Counted from the first letter of the stretch, positions 29,101 through 37,671 are shown. The stretch is DNA of 64,000 nucleotides from Owenweeksia sp965214115 (GCA_965214115.1 CBDCAU010000009.1:186001-250000), one strand, 5' to 3'. Notes: generated by a model not told the origin, from the letters alone. Numbers and translations: made by a program.

Positions 29101-32100
29101 GAAAACTGTTTTTTGACCGATAAATTTGATAATCACCGTGTCTCCCGCGTAAGCGGAAAGCGGGATGATTTGCTCCAGCCACGCATCGGTGCGGGCGGTT
29201 TGCTGTTCCCCAGAAATGATGGTGAGATTGGTATAAGTCGCGCCGCCGTCGTTGGAAATTTCCACTTCCAAATCGCCGATTTGCGCGCCAAATAGATGAT
29301 ACCAAAAGGTCAATTCGGGCGAAGTGAGCGGACTCAAATCAATGGCGGGCGAAGTGATTTCCGCTGTGAGCGGTGGCTGGGCAAAACCGCCCGATTCCGT
29401 GAAAAGATAACCGCCGCTGCCGGTGGTGTGGTCGCCGCTGGCGCCCGTGCCGCCCGTTTGGGGAGTGGATGGGCCGGCCTTCCAAAAATAAGTGGCCGCC
29501 GTATTGCGCGTCCAGCAAGCGTCGATGGTGCCGGCCACGCCAAAACCTGCGGGGCCGGGGTCGAAATTGGCACCGTCAAAATTTTCAAAATAAGGTGCGG
29601 CAATCGGCAGGCACAATGTATTCGCCAAAACGGGGCCGACCGAATCGCTGACCACACCCGCGCTGCAACTGTCGCGGACGTAAAATTCATAGGTGGTGGA
29701 GGGATTCAATCCCGTTACCGTAAAGGGATTGGTACCCGCCGCCGCAATCGTGAAAGGCGCGGTGCTGCCCGCCTGACGGTACAAAACCTGCCAGTTGGAA
29801 GCGCCGCCGCTAATCCAACTCAGGTCAATGGAAGTGGCGGTTGCGCCCGTAGAAATCAAACTGTCCGGCTTGGGGCAGGCGGGTTTTTCGTCGATGCTCA
29901 AATCGTCAATCGCCATATCGGCCTGCGGACTGAAACCGACGGCCTTGGTGGCGCGGAATTCCACTTTGATGGTATCTCCTGCAAAGGGCACTAAATCAAC
30001 CAGTTGCTCTATCCAAGCGTCCGTTTCAGCGGTTTGTTGTTCGCCATTATAAATGACTTCGGTCGTCCAACTATTCCCATCAAATACACGCACTTCCAAA
30101 GTGGTAATGTCCGCGCCATATAAATGGTAGAAAAATTTCAGTTCGGGATTGGCGAGCGGCCCGAGGTCGATGAGCGGCGTGGTGAGCGTGGCGACATTCC
30201 CTTGAAAACCACCGAAATAACTTTCGGTATAAACGTATTTGCCGTTGCCGGAAGTGTTGTCTTGGTCGGGGCCGGTGTTGCCGGAGGGGGTTCCGTTTTG
30301 CCCCGCCGTCCATATATAACTGGAATCGGCATCGCGCCGCCAGCAATTGGCCACCGCGCCGGGAACGCCACCGCCGCCCGTGGTGCCAAGCGTCCACGCC
30401 GCGCCGTCAAAATTTTCTACAAATGGCGCGGCTTGCGGCAGGCAATCCGTCAGAACTGTAACTGGCCCGACCCACGGAGAAACATCGCCGACCGCGCAGC
30501 TATCTCGCACGTAAAAAGAATAGGCCGTATTTGGCGAAAGCCCTGAAACCGTGAAGGGAATTGCGGACGCATTTATAATAGTACCACTATTGGGATTGAA
30601 ACCAATTGCACCGTAAGAAATATTCCAATCGGAGGCGCCGCCCGTCGTCCAGTCCAATGTTACAGAATTTTGCGTGTTGCCCGCCACGGTAAAATTGGTC
30701 GGTTTCGGGCAACTCGGCAAAGTATCGATCAAAACGTCGTCAATCGCCACATCGTTGTTCGTGCCGCCGTTGTTGTTGGTTGATTTCCATCGGATTACGA
30801 CCGTATCATTCGCATAAGCGGAAAGATTGACAATCGCTTCTTTCCAAGCGTCGGTACCGGAAGTTTGTTGCTGTCCCGTCAGTGAGAATATCTGCGACCA
30901 ACCGCTGCCGTCATTGATGTCCACTTCCAATCCCACCACGGAATTTCCATACAAATGATACCAAAAGTTGAGGTGTTGGGTGGCGATGGTGCTCAAATCC
31001 ACGGGCGGGGTTTGCAGATAGGCGTCCACCGCTGGGCCGCCGCCGAAAAAGTTGATGCGCTCCGAATACGCCCAGCCGCCGCTGCCGGTGGTGTGGTCGG
31101 CGCTGGGGCCGGTCTGGCCACTGATATTGGGCGGCGAGCCGGCCTTCCAAACGAACGGTTCGGTGGTGTCGCGCACCCAGCAATTGGCGATGGTGCCGAG
31201 GGCGGTGTTCGCGCCGCCGTTGTCCCAAGCCGCGCCCTCAAAATCTTCCGAAAAGGAAGCTGGGACCGCTTGGCAAAGTGTCGTGAATGAAATCGGGCCG
31301 ACCCACGCCGAAACGTTGCCGATGCCGCAACTGTCGCGGACATACACATCGTAAGAAGTATTTGGCGAAAGCCCGCTCAACTTGAAATTGGTGTTGGAAT
31401 TTGCGGCGACTTTCGTTCCCGTTCCCAAGGTAAAACCAGGCGCGCCGTACTCCAATTCCCAGTCGGTGCCGCTGCCGGCCGTCCAGCTCAAATCGGCAAA
31501 ATCGATCCAAACGAAATTGAGCGCGAGCTGCGAAGGTTTTTGGCAGGGCGGGGCTTCATCCACGGAAATATCGTCCAGTGAAAGGTTGGACGCCCCGCCA
31601 AAATTGTAGATAATCCCGTTGAATTTGATGATAATCGTATCGCCCGCGTAGGCCGCCAAATCGACGTTGGCCTCCAACCACGCGTCGTTGTTCGAAAATT
31701 GTTGCTGGCCTTGCAAGGTGAAAACATTGGTGAAACTCGCGCCGCCGTTATTGGAAATTTCCACCTCCAAATCGCCGATATTATTGCCATATAAATGATA
31801 CCAAAACGTCAGGAACGGCTGGGTCAGTCCGCTTACGTCGATGGGCGGGGTTTCCAGTTCGGCGGTTTGAGTTACCGTGCTGCCGCCGCTGGTTTCGGTA
31901 TAAATGTATTTGCCGTTTCCGGTGGTGTGGTCGCCGCTGGGGCCGGTGTTGCCGGGCACGAATTGCGGCGGGCCGGGCTTCCAAAAATAGGTAGTGATGG
32001 GATTGCGCGTCCAGCAAGTGTCGATGCTGCCCTGCGCACCGAAGCCCGTGCCGGGAATCCAGTTGGGGCCGTCGAAGTTTTGGGAAAACGGTGCAATCGC

Positions 32101-33717
32101 CACGGCGCACCCGGATGAGAAAGCAACCGGCCCAGTCCACAAACTCAAATCGGTGGGGGCGCAACTGTCGCGAACATAAATATCATACGAAGTCGCGGGG
32201 CTCAATCCCATAATCGTGGTCGGATTGGTGGCGGTGGAAATCCGCGTGCCATTTCCCAAGGTAAAACCGGCGGGGCCGTATTCGATAGTCCAGTTCGTTG
32301 CGCCGCCCGTCGTCCAAGAAACATCGGCGGTGGTGGCAGTTACATTACTGATAGCCAAGTTGGTAGGCTGCGGGCAGGTCGGCTGTTCGTGAATATCAAA
32401 ATCATCCAAAGCGATGTCGCCGCTGCCGCCGTTTTGCGGTTGGAAGGCGGTGAATCGTACGATAATCGTATCATTCGCAAAAGCGGAAAGACTGACGATG
32501 GCCTGCTGCCAAGGCGCTTGCTGCGTAGTCTGCTGCTGGCCGCTGCGGGAGAAAACGTTCGTCCAAGTCGCGCCGCCGTCGTCGGACACTTCCACGTCCA
32601 AATCGCCGATGTCAGCGCCGTACATATGATACCAAAAAGTGAGTTCGGGGACGGTGAGCGCAGTGACGTCAATCATCGGGCTGGAAAGCGTGGCGGTGTA
32701 AGGCGCGCCGGAGTTTTGCACCCGCTCGGAAACCACCCATTTGCCGCTGCCCGTGGTGTGGTCGGCCGTGGGGCCGGTGGTGGTGCTGGTGAAGTTTTTC
32801 GGTGCGGATTTGAAAACGAAATCGCTTTGCCAATTTCTTTCCCAACAAGTGTCAATTGTGCCTTTTCCGAAGTTGCCGTTGCCGGTCGTCCAATTGGGGC
32901 CGTCAAAATTTTCAGTAACCGGCGCGCTTGCCACAAGACAACCCGTTTGGAAACTTTTCATCGGACTCCAAAAACTAACGTCATTTACACCGCAACTGTC
33001 GCGCACACGGAAATCGTAATCGGTCATCGGCGAAAGCCCCGTCAAAGTGTAAGGGTTTGAACCTACGCCGATTAGCGTCCCCGTGCCGGGGGCGAAACCT
33101 TTGGGGCCGTATTCGATTTGCCAGTTGGCCGCGCCGCCGGTGCGCCAGCCCAAATCCACCGAAGTGGCAGTGCGGTTGGTGGTGTAAAGTGAATCGGGTT
33201 CAAAGCAAGTGAGCGGCAGAGTGTGATGTACTACGATTTTCCAAGTGCCTTGCGGGATGTATTGGTAAGCGTCGCCGCATACTGGGACGTTGCCGAAACT
33301 GCGGAAAGCGTGGAGAAAAAATTCGATATTTCCGGAAACGGAAGTTCCAGTGGCGATTTGCAAATTGGTGCGCGCGTAGCTGAAAGTGCCGGCCGAGTCC
33401 CAGTTCGGGTCGCCATCGGTGATGCCACCTTCTTGATTGCCAGTGCTTAAGCATTCCAAATACGAGCCTTGCTCGGACACCCACGCATTGCTGTCGGCGG
33501 TGATTTGATAAAAAATATCGACGCCCGTAACGTAATTCCCAGCGGGGATGGAAACTGTCAGGGTATCCGTACAACCCCAGCTTTTATCGAAGGTGGAAAT
33601 AAAGTTCTGCCATTCGGTGGAAAGCGTGTCGGCAGTATAGGTGGCGGAATCTTTTTGGGCGGAGGCGGCCATCTGCAACAGCAAAAAAGCCGTAAAAACT
33701 TGTAGTGATTTTCTCAT
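26146..33717 (-). CDS. Giant Fn3/MAM-like/PKD surface protein with T9SS sorting domain (2,523 aa)
   Basis: This is an intact paralogue of the frameshifted gene at 6762-13491. The signal peptide is at residues 1-20 (LQVFTAFLLLQMAASAQ). A unique N-terminal region of about 150 residues follows (DTLTVSIPAGNYVTGVDIFY), shared only with the paralogue. Then come eight Fn3 domains alternating with seven MAM-like modules (for example APFSQNFDGPNW ... SGQQQT ... IALDDFDIHEQPTCP), each pair about 275 aa. Three PKD domains (WDFGNGNT, WDFGVGSD, WDFGDGSP) and a T9SS type A tail (LYPNPATAEAVLEW ... AGSYLIKIHAEQE) end it. Fn3 and MAM modules are protein- or glycan-binding folds, so adhesion or extracellular matrix is the likely role, but no ligand can be read from sequence. 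It ends at a shared terminator. Confidence 0.93.
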   Translation of the reverse strand: MRKSLQVFTAFLLLQMAASAQKDSATYTADTLSTEWQNFISTFDKSWGCTDTLTVSIPAGNYVTGVDIFYQITADSNAWVSEQGSYLECLSTGNQEGGITDGDPNWDSAGTFSYARTNLQIATGTSVSGNIEFFLHAFRSFGNVPVCGDAYQYIPQGTWKIVVHHTLPLTCFEPDSLYTTNRTATSVDLGWRTGGAANWQIEYGPKGFAPGTGTLIGVGSNPYTLTGLSPMTDYDFRVRDSCGVNDVSFWSPMKSFQTGCLVASAPVTENFDGPNWTTGNGNFGKGTIDTCWERNWQSDFVFKSAPKNFTSTTTGPTADHTTGSGKWVVSERVQNSGAPYTATLSSPMIDVTALTVPELTFWYHMYGADIGDLDVEVSDDGGATWTNVFSRSGQQQTTQQAPWQQAIVSLSAFANDTIIVRFTAFQPQNGGSGDIALDDFDIHEQPTCPQPTNLAISNVTATTADVSWTTGGATNWTIEYGPAGFTLGNGTRISTATNPTTIMGLSPATSYDIYVRDSCAPTDLSLWTGPVAFSSGCAVAIAPFSQNFDGPNWIPGTGFGAQGSIDTCWTRNPITTYFWKPGPPQFVPGNTGPSGDHTTGNGKYIYTETSGGSTVTQTAELETPPIDVSGLTQPFLTFWYHLYGNNIGDLEVEISNNGGASFTNVFTLQGQQQFSNNDAWLEANVDLAAYAGDTIIIKFNGIIYNFGGASNLSLDDISVDEAPPCQKPSQLALNFVWIDFADLSWTAGSGTDWELEYGAPGFTLGTGTKVAANSNTNFKLSGLSPNTSYDVYVRDSCGIGNVSAWVGPISFTTLCQAVPASFSEDFEGAAWDNGGANTALGTIANCWVRDTTEPFVWKAGSPPNISGQTGPSADHTTGSGGWAYSERINFFGGGPAVDAYLQTPPVDLSTIATQHLNFWYHLYGNSVVGLEVDINDGSGWSQIFSLTGQQQTSGTDAWKEAIVNLSAYANDTVVIRWKSTNNNGGTNNDVAIDDVLIDTLPSCPKPTNFTVAGNTQNSVTLDWTTGGASDWNISYGAIGFNPNSGTIINASAIPFTVSGLSPNTAYSFYVRDSCAVGDVSPWVGPVTVLTDCLPQAAPFVENFDGAAWTLGTTGGGGVPGAVANCWRRDADSSYIWTAGQNGTPSGNTGPDQDNTSGNGKYVYTESYFGGFQGNVATLTTPLIDLGPLANPELKFFYHLYGADITTLEVRVFDGNSWTTEVIYNGEQQTAETDAWIEQLVDLVPFAGDTIKVEFRATKAVGFSPQADMAIDDLSIDEKPACPKPDSLISTGATATSIDLSWISGGASNWQVLYRQAGSTAPFTIAAAGTNPFTVTGLNPSTTYEFYVRDSCSAGVVSDSVGPVLANTLCLPIAAPYFENFDGANFDPGPAGFGVAGTIDACWTRNTAATYFWKAGPSTPQTGGTGASGDHTTGSGGYLFTESGGFAQPPLTAEITSPAIDLSPLTSPELTFWYHLFGAQIGDLEVEISNDGGATYTNLTIISGEQQTARTDAWLEQIIPLSAYAGDTVIIKFIGQKTVFGNGSDISIDDVEIDEAPNCPKPSNLITTMTTATSVTLSWTSGGATDWQIEYGAPGFVNGTGTIVAANSNPFTVTGLTPATAYDFYVRDSCGVGVTSDWSTVADDTTDCTVFTAPFIENFDGASWDSGPNGFGVAGDIDPCWERNRVAGYFWKAGPSTPQSGGTGPSADHTSGNGGYAFTESGGFLPPPQSANLETPSVDLGPLTAPELRFWYHMTGPGIGDLDVEISNDNGATFTNLTTISGQQQTAQTAPWLEQVLSLNAYQNDTVIVRFKGTKNQNNNQADIAIDDVAIIDSTGCERPDSVWAVSNTVNSITVGWNSPSMAAGAIIFYRPAGSTAPFSSVATTTNPSAISGLQPSTTYEIYVQDSCGVGAISLASSIQLFGTQCGAIAAPWSENFDNLNWQEGTGFQNNGDQIDPCWTRPSNTGIRWTAGAGATASANTGPSGDYNGGGNYIYTEASIGQGTSEIETPRIYLPTSLTSPKLEFWYHMYGQNITSLAVEIDDGTGYTNQLTITGQQQTSNAAAWLLDSVNLSAFSGDTIQIKFVGINATNFEGDIAVDQVSVTGTVQNCPDPTNISFANIGNTSIDVTWNSTSASSEIEVVPAGNAQGTGTLFTPVTSPFTITGLNASTAYDIYIRDICGGLFSNWINSSFTTTNCPAVVANFTFNANLLTVNFNSSATSGQDSLLWDFGNGNTANTAAPSQTYAAPGVYTVSLYAGNTCGNGDTLTQTITVCDSLIPNFTFTQMGSTVNFDASSSVGALFYYWDFGVGSDTGITTSFNFPTSGTKPVTLSVVNACGDSISITKNIPLCLPPVADWMYTILSSGGAGMQVQFDGTASQNATGYEWDFGDGSPLVTGQVLPIHTYLTPGLFYKVRLCVTNSCNEQNCKAFKLSQIGLAEISLAESLKLYPNPATAEAVLEWDAADFKIQSVEISDVSGKTIFRTEIPTDKNGRFALDLRAFPAGSYLIKIHAEQETALKQLMVR

Positions 33718-33864
33718 CGTAACTTACTAAATGGTAGCAAATTACGGGAATAATGGGATTGGTTTGACGCACGTGGTTTAATCAATTCATAAAATTATCG
33801 GAGAATTTAATTCGCAGAATGTTATGCACCGTTTTGACAGAAGACACATTTTGAAATTAGCCCT

Positions 33865-33894
33865 AAAAGTATATACCAAAAAAACATACTTTTG
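33865..33894 (+). promoter_or_regulatory. Putative -7 element overlapping an inverted repeat upstream of the toxin-antitoxin pair
   Basis: TACTTTTG at 33887-33894 matches the Bacteroidota -7 consensus TAnnTTTG. It overlaps the right arm of an 8-bp inverted repeat, AAAAGTAT (33865-33872) and ATACTTTT (33886-33893), with centres 21 bp (two helical turns) apart. That is a plausible operator for autorepression by the ribbon-helix-helix antitoxin. No TTTG sits at the expected -33 distance. Confidence 0.45.
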
Positions 33895-33916
33895 CTTATC
33901 CTTATTTTTATAAAAA

Positions 33917-34159
33917 ATGAAAACCCTCTCTTTAAAATTGGATGTGGACATCTTCGAGCAAACCGAAAAAATGGTGGCCGAACTGAAGAAACCGCGCAAC
34001 CGCTACATCAATGAAGCGCTGGCCTACTACAACAAAATCCAACGGCGCAAGTGGCTGGCCAAGCGGCTCAAAATAGAATCCGAGGGAGTGCGCGAAGAGT
34101 CTATGAAAGTGCTAAGGGAATTCGAAGCCATCGATTATGGAGAGGATTCTACAATTTGA
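33917..34159 (+). CDS. Ribbon-helix-helix antitoxin-like protein
   Basis: This 80-aa protein starts with a beta-strand MKTLSLKLDVDIFEQTEKM, followed by two helices with NRYINEALAYYNKIQRRKW, the pattern of CopG/MetJ-type RHH DNA-binding antitoxins. The acidic C-terminal tail (EFEAIDYGEDS) is the usual toxin-wrapping segment. Its 3' end overlaps the toxin start by 23 bp, the typical antitoxin-first arrangement. The pair likely represses its own promoter. The gene is short and the family diverse, so the assignment rests on fold pattern plus the MazF neighbour. Confidence 0.8.
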   Translation: MKTLSLKLDVDIFEQTEKMVAELKKPRNRYINEALAYYNKIQRRKWLAKRLKIESEGVREESMKVLREFEAIDYGEDSTI

Positions 34160-34490
34160 TATCTGGATTGCCGATTTGAACCCGCGTATCGGAACCGAAC
34201 CCGGCAAGAGGCGGCCTGTCTTAATCGTGCAGAGCAAGTTGATGAACGATATTCTGCATCCTTCCACGTTGATTTGCCCTATCACCACCCAAATTAAAGA
34301 CGGCTTCACCATCCTGCGGCAGCGGCTGAATCAAGATGAGGCTAATATGAATGCGGATTGTGAAGTGATGATTGACCAAGTCCGCGCCATCGACAATTCC
34401 CGATTGATAAAGAAAGTGGGCGTACTGCCCAAAAAATACATCGAATCCGTAAAGCAAGGCCTGAAAATTATGATGGATTTGGAAGATTAA
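34137..34490 (+). CDS. MazF/PemK family endoribonuclease toxin
   Basis: This 117-aa protein has the MazF/PemK beta-barrel signature: FDIWIADLNPRIGTEPGKRR, then RPVLIVQS (the first catalytic Arg lies in KRRP), CPITTQIK (the Ser/Thr catalytic position) and DCEVMIDQVRAIDNSRL near residue 80. MazF toxins cut mRNA at short sequence motifs when the antitoxin is degraded. The ATG at 34137 lies inside the antitoxin gene, implying translational coupling. Length and motifs are intact, so it is probably active. It lies between a giant surface gene and a housekeeping-like block, a common place for mobile TA modules, but I see no attachment site. Confidence 0.88.
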   Translation: MERILQFDIWIADLNPRIGTEPGKRRPVLIVQSKLMNDILHPSTLICPITTQIKDGFTILRQRLNQDEANMNADCEVMIDQVRAIDNSRLIKKVGVLPKKYIESVKQGLKIMMDLED

Positions 34491-34517
34491 ATTTGAAGCC
34501 TTGAACGTTTGCCCTTT

Positions 34518-35183
34518 ATGAAAAAAACAATCCTCTTCTTTTCGCTTGCTTTCCTTTTCGGGTTCACGCCCGAAGATTATTCCTATAAAATCGCCATCCT
34601 GCGCTACAACGGCGGTGGCGACTGGTATTCCAACCCTACTTCGCTTTCCAATTTAGTGTTGTTTGCCAACCAAAATCTCGGCACCGATATCGACCCGGAA
34701 TACGAAGTGGTGGAGGCCGGCTCGCCCGATATTTTCGCTTATCCCTTTGTGCATATGACGGGCCACGGCAACGTGGTGTTTGATGAAGACGAACGCCGCA
34801 ACCTCCGGCTCTACTTGGAATCCGGCGGTTTCCTCCACATCGACGACAACTACGGGATGGACAAATTCATCCGACCGGAGCTGAAAAAGATTTTCCCCGA
34901 AAAGGAGTTGGAACCGATTCCCCCCTCCCACCCGATTTACCGACAGAATTACGCTTTCGCGGAAGGGTTGCCGAAAATCCACCAGCACGACGACAAGCCG
35001 CCGCAGGCTTTTGGGATTTTTATAAATGGCCGCTTAGCGGTTTTTTACACCTCCGAAAGCGACCTCGGCGATGGTTGGGAAGATGCCGAAGTACACAACG
35101 ACCCACCGGAAGTGCGGCTGAAAGCGCTGCAAATGGGAGCCAATATTTTGAGTTATGTTTTTAAGGGGCAGGTGGGGAGTTGA
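34518..35183 (+). CDS. DUF4159 domain-containing exported protein
   Basis: The start is taken at the ATG at 34518 (MKKTILFFSLAFLFGFT), a clear signal peptide; the TTG three codons upstream is rejected. The 221-aa protein shows the DUF4159 pattern: KIAILRYNGGGDWYSNP near residue 24, FVHMTGHGNVVFDEDERRNL near 80, YLESGGFLHIDDNYGMD near 98, and an AVFYTSESDLGDGWED block near 175. DUF4159 resembles a glutamine-amidotransferase/ThuA-like fold and is frequent in Bacteroidota; its biochemical role is not established. It is followed by a GC-rich repeat element and a methyltransferase gene. Confidence 0.9.
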   Translation: MKKTILFFSLAFLFGFTPEDYSYKIAILRYNGGGDWYSNPTSLSNLVLFANQNLGTDIDPEYEVVEAGSPDIFAYPFVHMTGHGNVVFDEDERRNLRLYLESGGFLHIDDNYGMDKFIRPELKKIFPEKELEPIPPSHPIYRQNYAFAEGLPKIHQHDDKPPQAFGIFINGRLAVFYTSESDLGDGWEDAEVHNDPPEVRLKALQMGANILSYVFKGQVGS

Positions 35184-35193
35184 TAAAATCATA

Positions 35194-35382
35194 CCTCCCC
35201 CGGCTCGTGCCTCGCCACCCCCTCCAAGAGGGGGACAACGCTCCGAACCGACTTTCTCGTTAATTCCACCTTTACCTTTTCAATCAAAGTATTTGCTTGC
35301 TAATTTTCCGACCACTTCGCTCGAAGCGACGGCCCCTGTCCCCCTCTTGAGGGGGTGCCCCGCAAGGGCGGGGCGGGGGAGG
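35194..35382. repeat. GC-rich 189-bp element with imperfect terminal inverted repeats
   Basis: The left end (CCTCCCCCGGCTCG ... CACCCCCTCCAAGAGGGGGA) and the reverse complement of the right end (CCTCCCCCGCCCCG ... CACCCCCTCAAGAGGGGGA) match over about 45 bp. The centre is AT-richer and non-coding. It fills the whole gap between the DUF4159 gene and the methyltransferase, and only one copy lies in the window. It looks like a non-autonomous palindromic element. Confidence 0.75.
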
Positions 35383-35403
35383 AAATTTCATCCACAAAAA
35401 CCA

Positions 35404-36561
35404 ATGCCCAAAAACTTCCAATCCATCCTAAAAAACCGAAACTTTATCCAACAAAATTTGGACAAAAACCCATCGGAATTAGCCTTAAAATTTCCCGATA
35501 AAAAAGAAGCTATTTTGCAAATCGCCGCGCGGCAAAAAATTCGCAAAAAATTGCCTGAATGGTATCAAAATTTGGATTTGATATTTCCTGAAAAACTGGC
35601 ATTGGAACAGGCCACTTCCGAAGCGGTTGCCAAGTTGAAATCTTCGCTGATAAAAGGAAAGAAGTTGCTGGACATCACGGGAGGTTTGGGCGTGGACAGT
35701 TATTATTTTTCTAAAAATTTTAATGAGACCATTTATATAGAAAAACAAAAGGAACTGGCCAAAATCGCGCAATGGAATTTTGGAAAATTAGATGCCGATA
35801 TTTTAGTAAAAAATGAAGATGGGATTTCTGCATTAAAAAATTCCGATGCGGACGTGGTTTATATCGATCCGCACCGCCGCGATTCGCAAAACCGCAAAAT
35901 GGTTTCGCTAACCGATTGTGAGCCGAATGTGCTCCAGCATTTGGATTTATTTATAAAAAATGGCCTCACTTTCTATATCAAAACCAGCCCTTTTTTGGAT
36001 TTACGATTGACGATTTCAGATTTACGATTTGTAGTGGAAATTTGGGTAATTTCGCATCGCAATGAATGTAAGGAAGTTGGGTACGTTTTGAATCAAAAAT
36101 CATCTAAAAACATATCCGTCAAAACATTCAATATTTTAGAAAATTCGGTTCAAGGTTTTAAATGGGTGTGGGATTCCCAAAAAAATGTGGAAATGGAGTT
36201 TTCCAAACCCGAAAACTTTCTCTACGAACCGAATGCCTCGGTGCTGAAAAGCGGCGGGCAAGATTTGGCGGCGCAAAAATTCAGCTTGAAAAAACTGCAC
36301 CCCAACAGTCATTTTTACACCTCGGAAAAACCTGAAACGGAATTCCCCGGTAAAATTTTTAGCGTGGAAGAAATTTTGAAACCGTTTGATAAATCGCTGA
36401 AAAGCAAACGGTTGAACGTGATTTCCCGCAACTTTCCCGCGAAAGCGGATGCCATAGAAAAACGCCTGAAACTTAAATCTTCCGACCGAGATTTTTTGCT
36501 CGCCACTACTCTTTTTGACAACACAAAAATTTTCATCCGCGCCACGCTCCTTTCGTTTTAA
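35404..36561 (+). CDS. THUMP-like class I SAM-dependent methyltransferase
   Basis: The start is set at the ATG at 35404 (MPKNFQSILKNRNFIQQNLD); the open frame runs back to 35155 through the repeat element, but that extension is repeat-encoded. The 385-aa product has an N-terminal helical part, a Rossmann methyltransferase with motif I LDITGGLGVDSYYFSKNF near residue 93, an acidic position after the next strand (YIEKQKEL), and VVYIDPHRR near residue 155. A C-terminal THUMP-like region of about 80 residues ends the protein (SRNFPAKADAIEKRLKLK, then FIRATLL). Such proteins in Bacteroidota are predicted RNA methyltransferases; the target is unknown. No missing motif is seen. Confidence 0.85.
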   Translation: MPKNFQSILKNRNFIQQNLDKNPSELALKFPDKKEAILQIAARQKIRKKLPEWYQNLDLIFPEKLALEQATSEAVAKLKSSLIKGKKLLDITGGLGVDSYYFSKNFNETIYIEKQKELAKIAQWNFGKLDADILVKNEDGISALKNSDADVVYIDPHRRDSQNRKMVSLTDCEPNVLQHLDLFIKNGLTFYIKTSPFLDLRLTISDLRFVVEIWVISHRNECKEVGYVLNQKSSKNISVKTFNILENSVQGFKWVWDSQKNVEMEFSKPENFLYEPNASVLKSGGQDLAAQKFSLKKLHPNSHFYTSEKPETEFPGKIFSVEEILKPFDKSLKSKRLNVISRNFPAKADAIEKRLKLKSSDRDFLLATTLFDNTKIFIRATLLSF

Positions 36562-36648
36562 AAGCAACCCCCTGCCCGCTGGCTAAATGTTGGCCGAAAC
36601 ATCAGCGATTTCGACTGCGATTTGCTACTTTAGGCGGTTAAAAATTCT

Positions 36649-37671
36649 ATGCAAAACTTCCTGAAAATAATCTCCTTCGTCTTGGCAGTGCCATTTTTGG
36701 CGAGCGCGCAAGCCGTTGATTCTGAGGCCTTTTTTGTACCCAACTTGGGTCAATGGGAGGGCGATTTTCAATACAAAGCGCGCTTGCAGTCCGGCGCACT
36801 TTTCTTCACCAAAACGGGGATGGTGATGCATCTCCAAACGTCCGAACCGCACGACCATTCCGAGAATCATTCCCACCAACCCGCTGAAAACCAAAAAGCT
36901 GTCGCCCTAAAAATGACTTGGGAAAACGGCAACTCCAATCCTGAATTGACCCCTGATTCTGAAAAAGAATTTTACCACAATTATTTCATAGGAAAAGACT
37001 CCACGAAATGGCGCGGGGGCGTACCCGTTTTTAGCACTTTGGAATACCAAGAAATATATCCTAAAATAAACGTAAAATATGGCAGCCAAAATGGCCATTT
37101 AAAATATGATTTTATCTTAAAACCCAATGCCGATGTTTCCCCTATAAAAATGAAATACGAGGGCATCGAAAAATTGGAAATGCACAGGGGGAAATTACAC
37201 ATCGAAACCGCAAACGGCCATTTGACGGAATGGATTCCCAAAGCGTATCAAATCATTGATAATGAGGAAGTTTTGGTAAAATGTCGCTATGTTTTGGAGG
37301 GAAATTCGGTGCGCTTCAAACTGGGGAATTATGATAAAAACCACGCACTTGTCATCGATCCCATTTTAGAGTTTTCCTCCTTTACGGGCAGCGCGGCCGA
37401 CAATTGGGGATTTACCGCCACGCCCGGGCCGAACGGGGAATTTTACGGCGGCGGGATTGCCCTGCAAAATGGATTTCCCACCACCACCGGCGCTTATCAA
37501 ATTGCCCGCGGCGGCGACAGTTCGGACGTAACCATCAACAAGTTTTCAGGCCGATGGTCAGCAGATGCTATACTCCACTTATTTGGGCGGGAGCGGCAAC
37601 GAGATGCCGCAAAGCCTGATTGTGGATGCTCAGGGCAATTTGATCGTGATGGGTGCCACGGGCTCCTCTGA
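36649..37671 (+). CDS. SBBP/PKD gliding-type secreted protein, N-terminal part (frameshifted)
   Basis: The signal peptide is at residues 1-20 (FLKIISFVLAVPFLASAQ). Next is the conserved N-terminal domain found before beta-propeller (SBBP) repeats: FVPNLGQWEGDFQYKA, then YHNYFIGKDSTKWRGGVPVF, HLKYDFILKPNADVSPIKM and LVIDPILEFSSFTG. SBBP repeats begin near residue 255. The frame fails after TINKFS: expected sequence (ADGQQMLYSTYLGG) continues in another frame if one of the two G at 37549-37550 is removed. The last ~40 residues of this frame are therefore out of frame. The remainder is the ORF at 37565-39865; joined, the protein would be 1,071 aa. Confidence 0.85.
   Translation: MQNFLKIISFVLAVPFLASAQAVDSEAFFVPNLGQWEGDFQYKARLQSGALFFTKTGMVMHLQTSEPHDHSENHSHQPAENQKAVALKMTWENGNSNPELTPDSEKEFYHNYFIGKDSTKWRGGVPVFSTLEYQEIYPKINVKYGSQNGHLKYDFILKPNADVSPIKMKYEGIEKLEMHRGKLHIETANGHLTEWIPKAYQIIDNEEVLVKCRYVLEGNSVRFKLGNYDKNHALVIDPILEFSSFTGSAADNWGFTATPGPNGEFYGGGIALQNGFPTTTGAYQIARGGDSSDVTINKFSGRWSADAILHLFGRERQRDAAKPDCGCSGQFDRDGCHGLL

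Noticed and set aside
33887..33894. Full promoter call for the toxin-antitoxin pair
   Set aside because: The -7 element is good but no TTTG lies 17-23 bp upstream, so it is recorded only as a putative element.
35155..35403. N-terminal extension of the methyltransferase frame
   Set aside because: The 83 extra codons are encoded by the GC-rich palindromic element (PPPARASPPPPRGG), not by protein-like sequence; the ATG at 35404 gives the family start.
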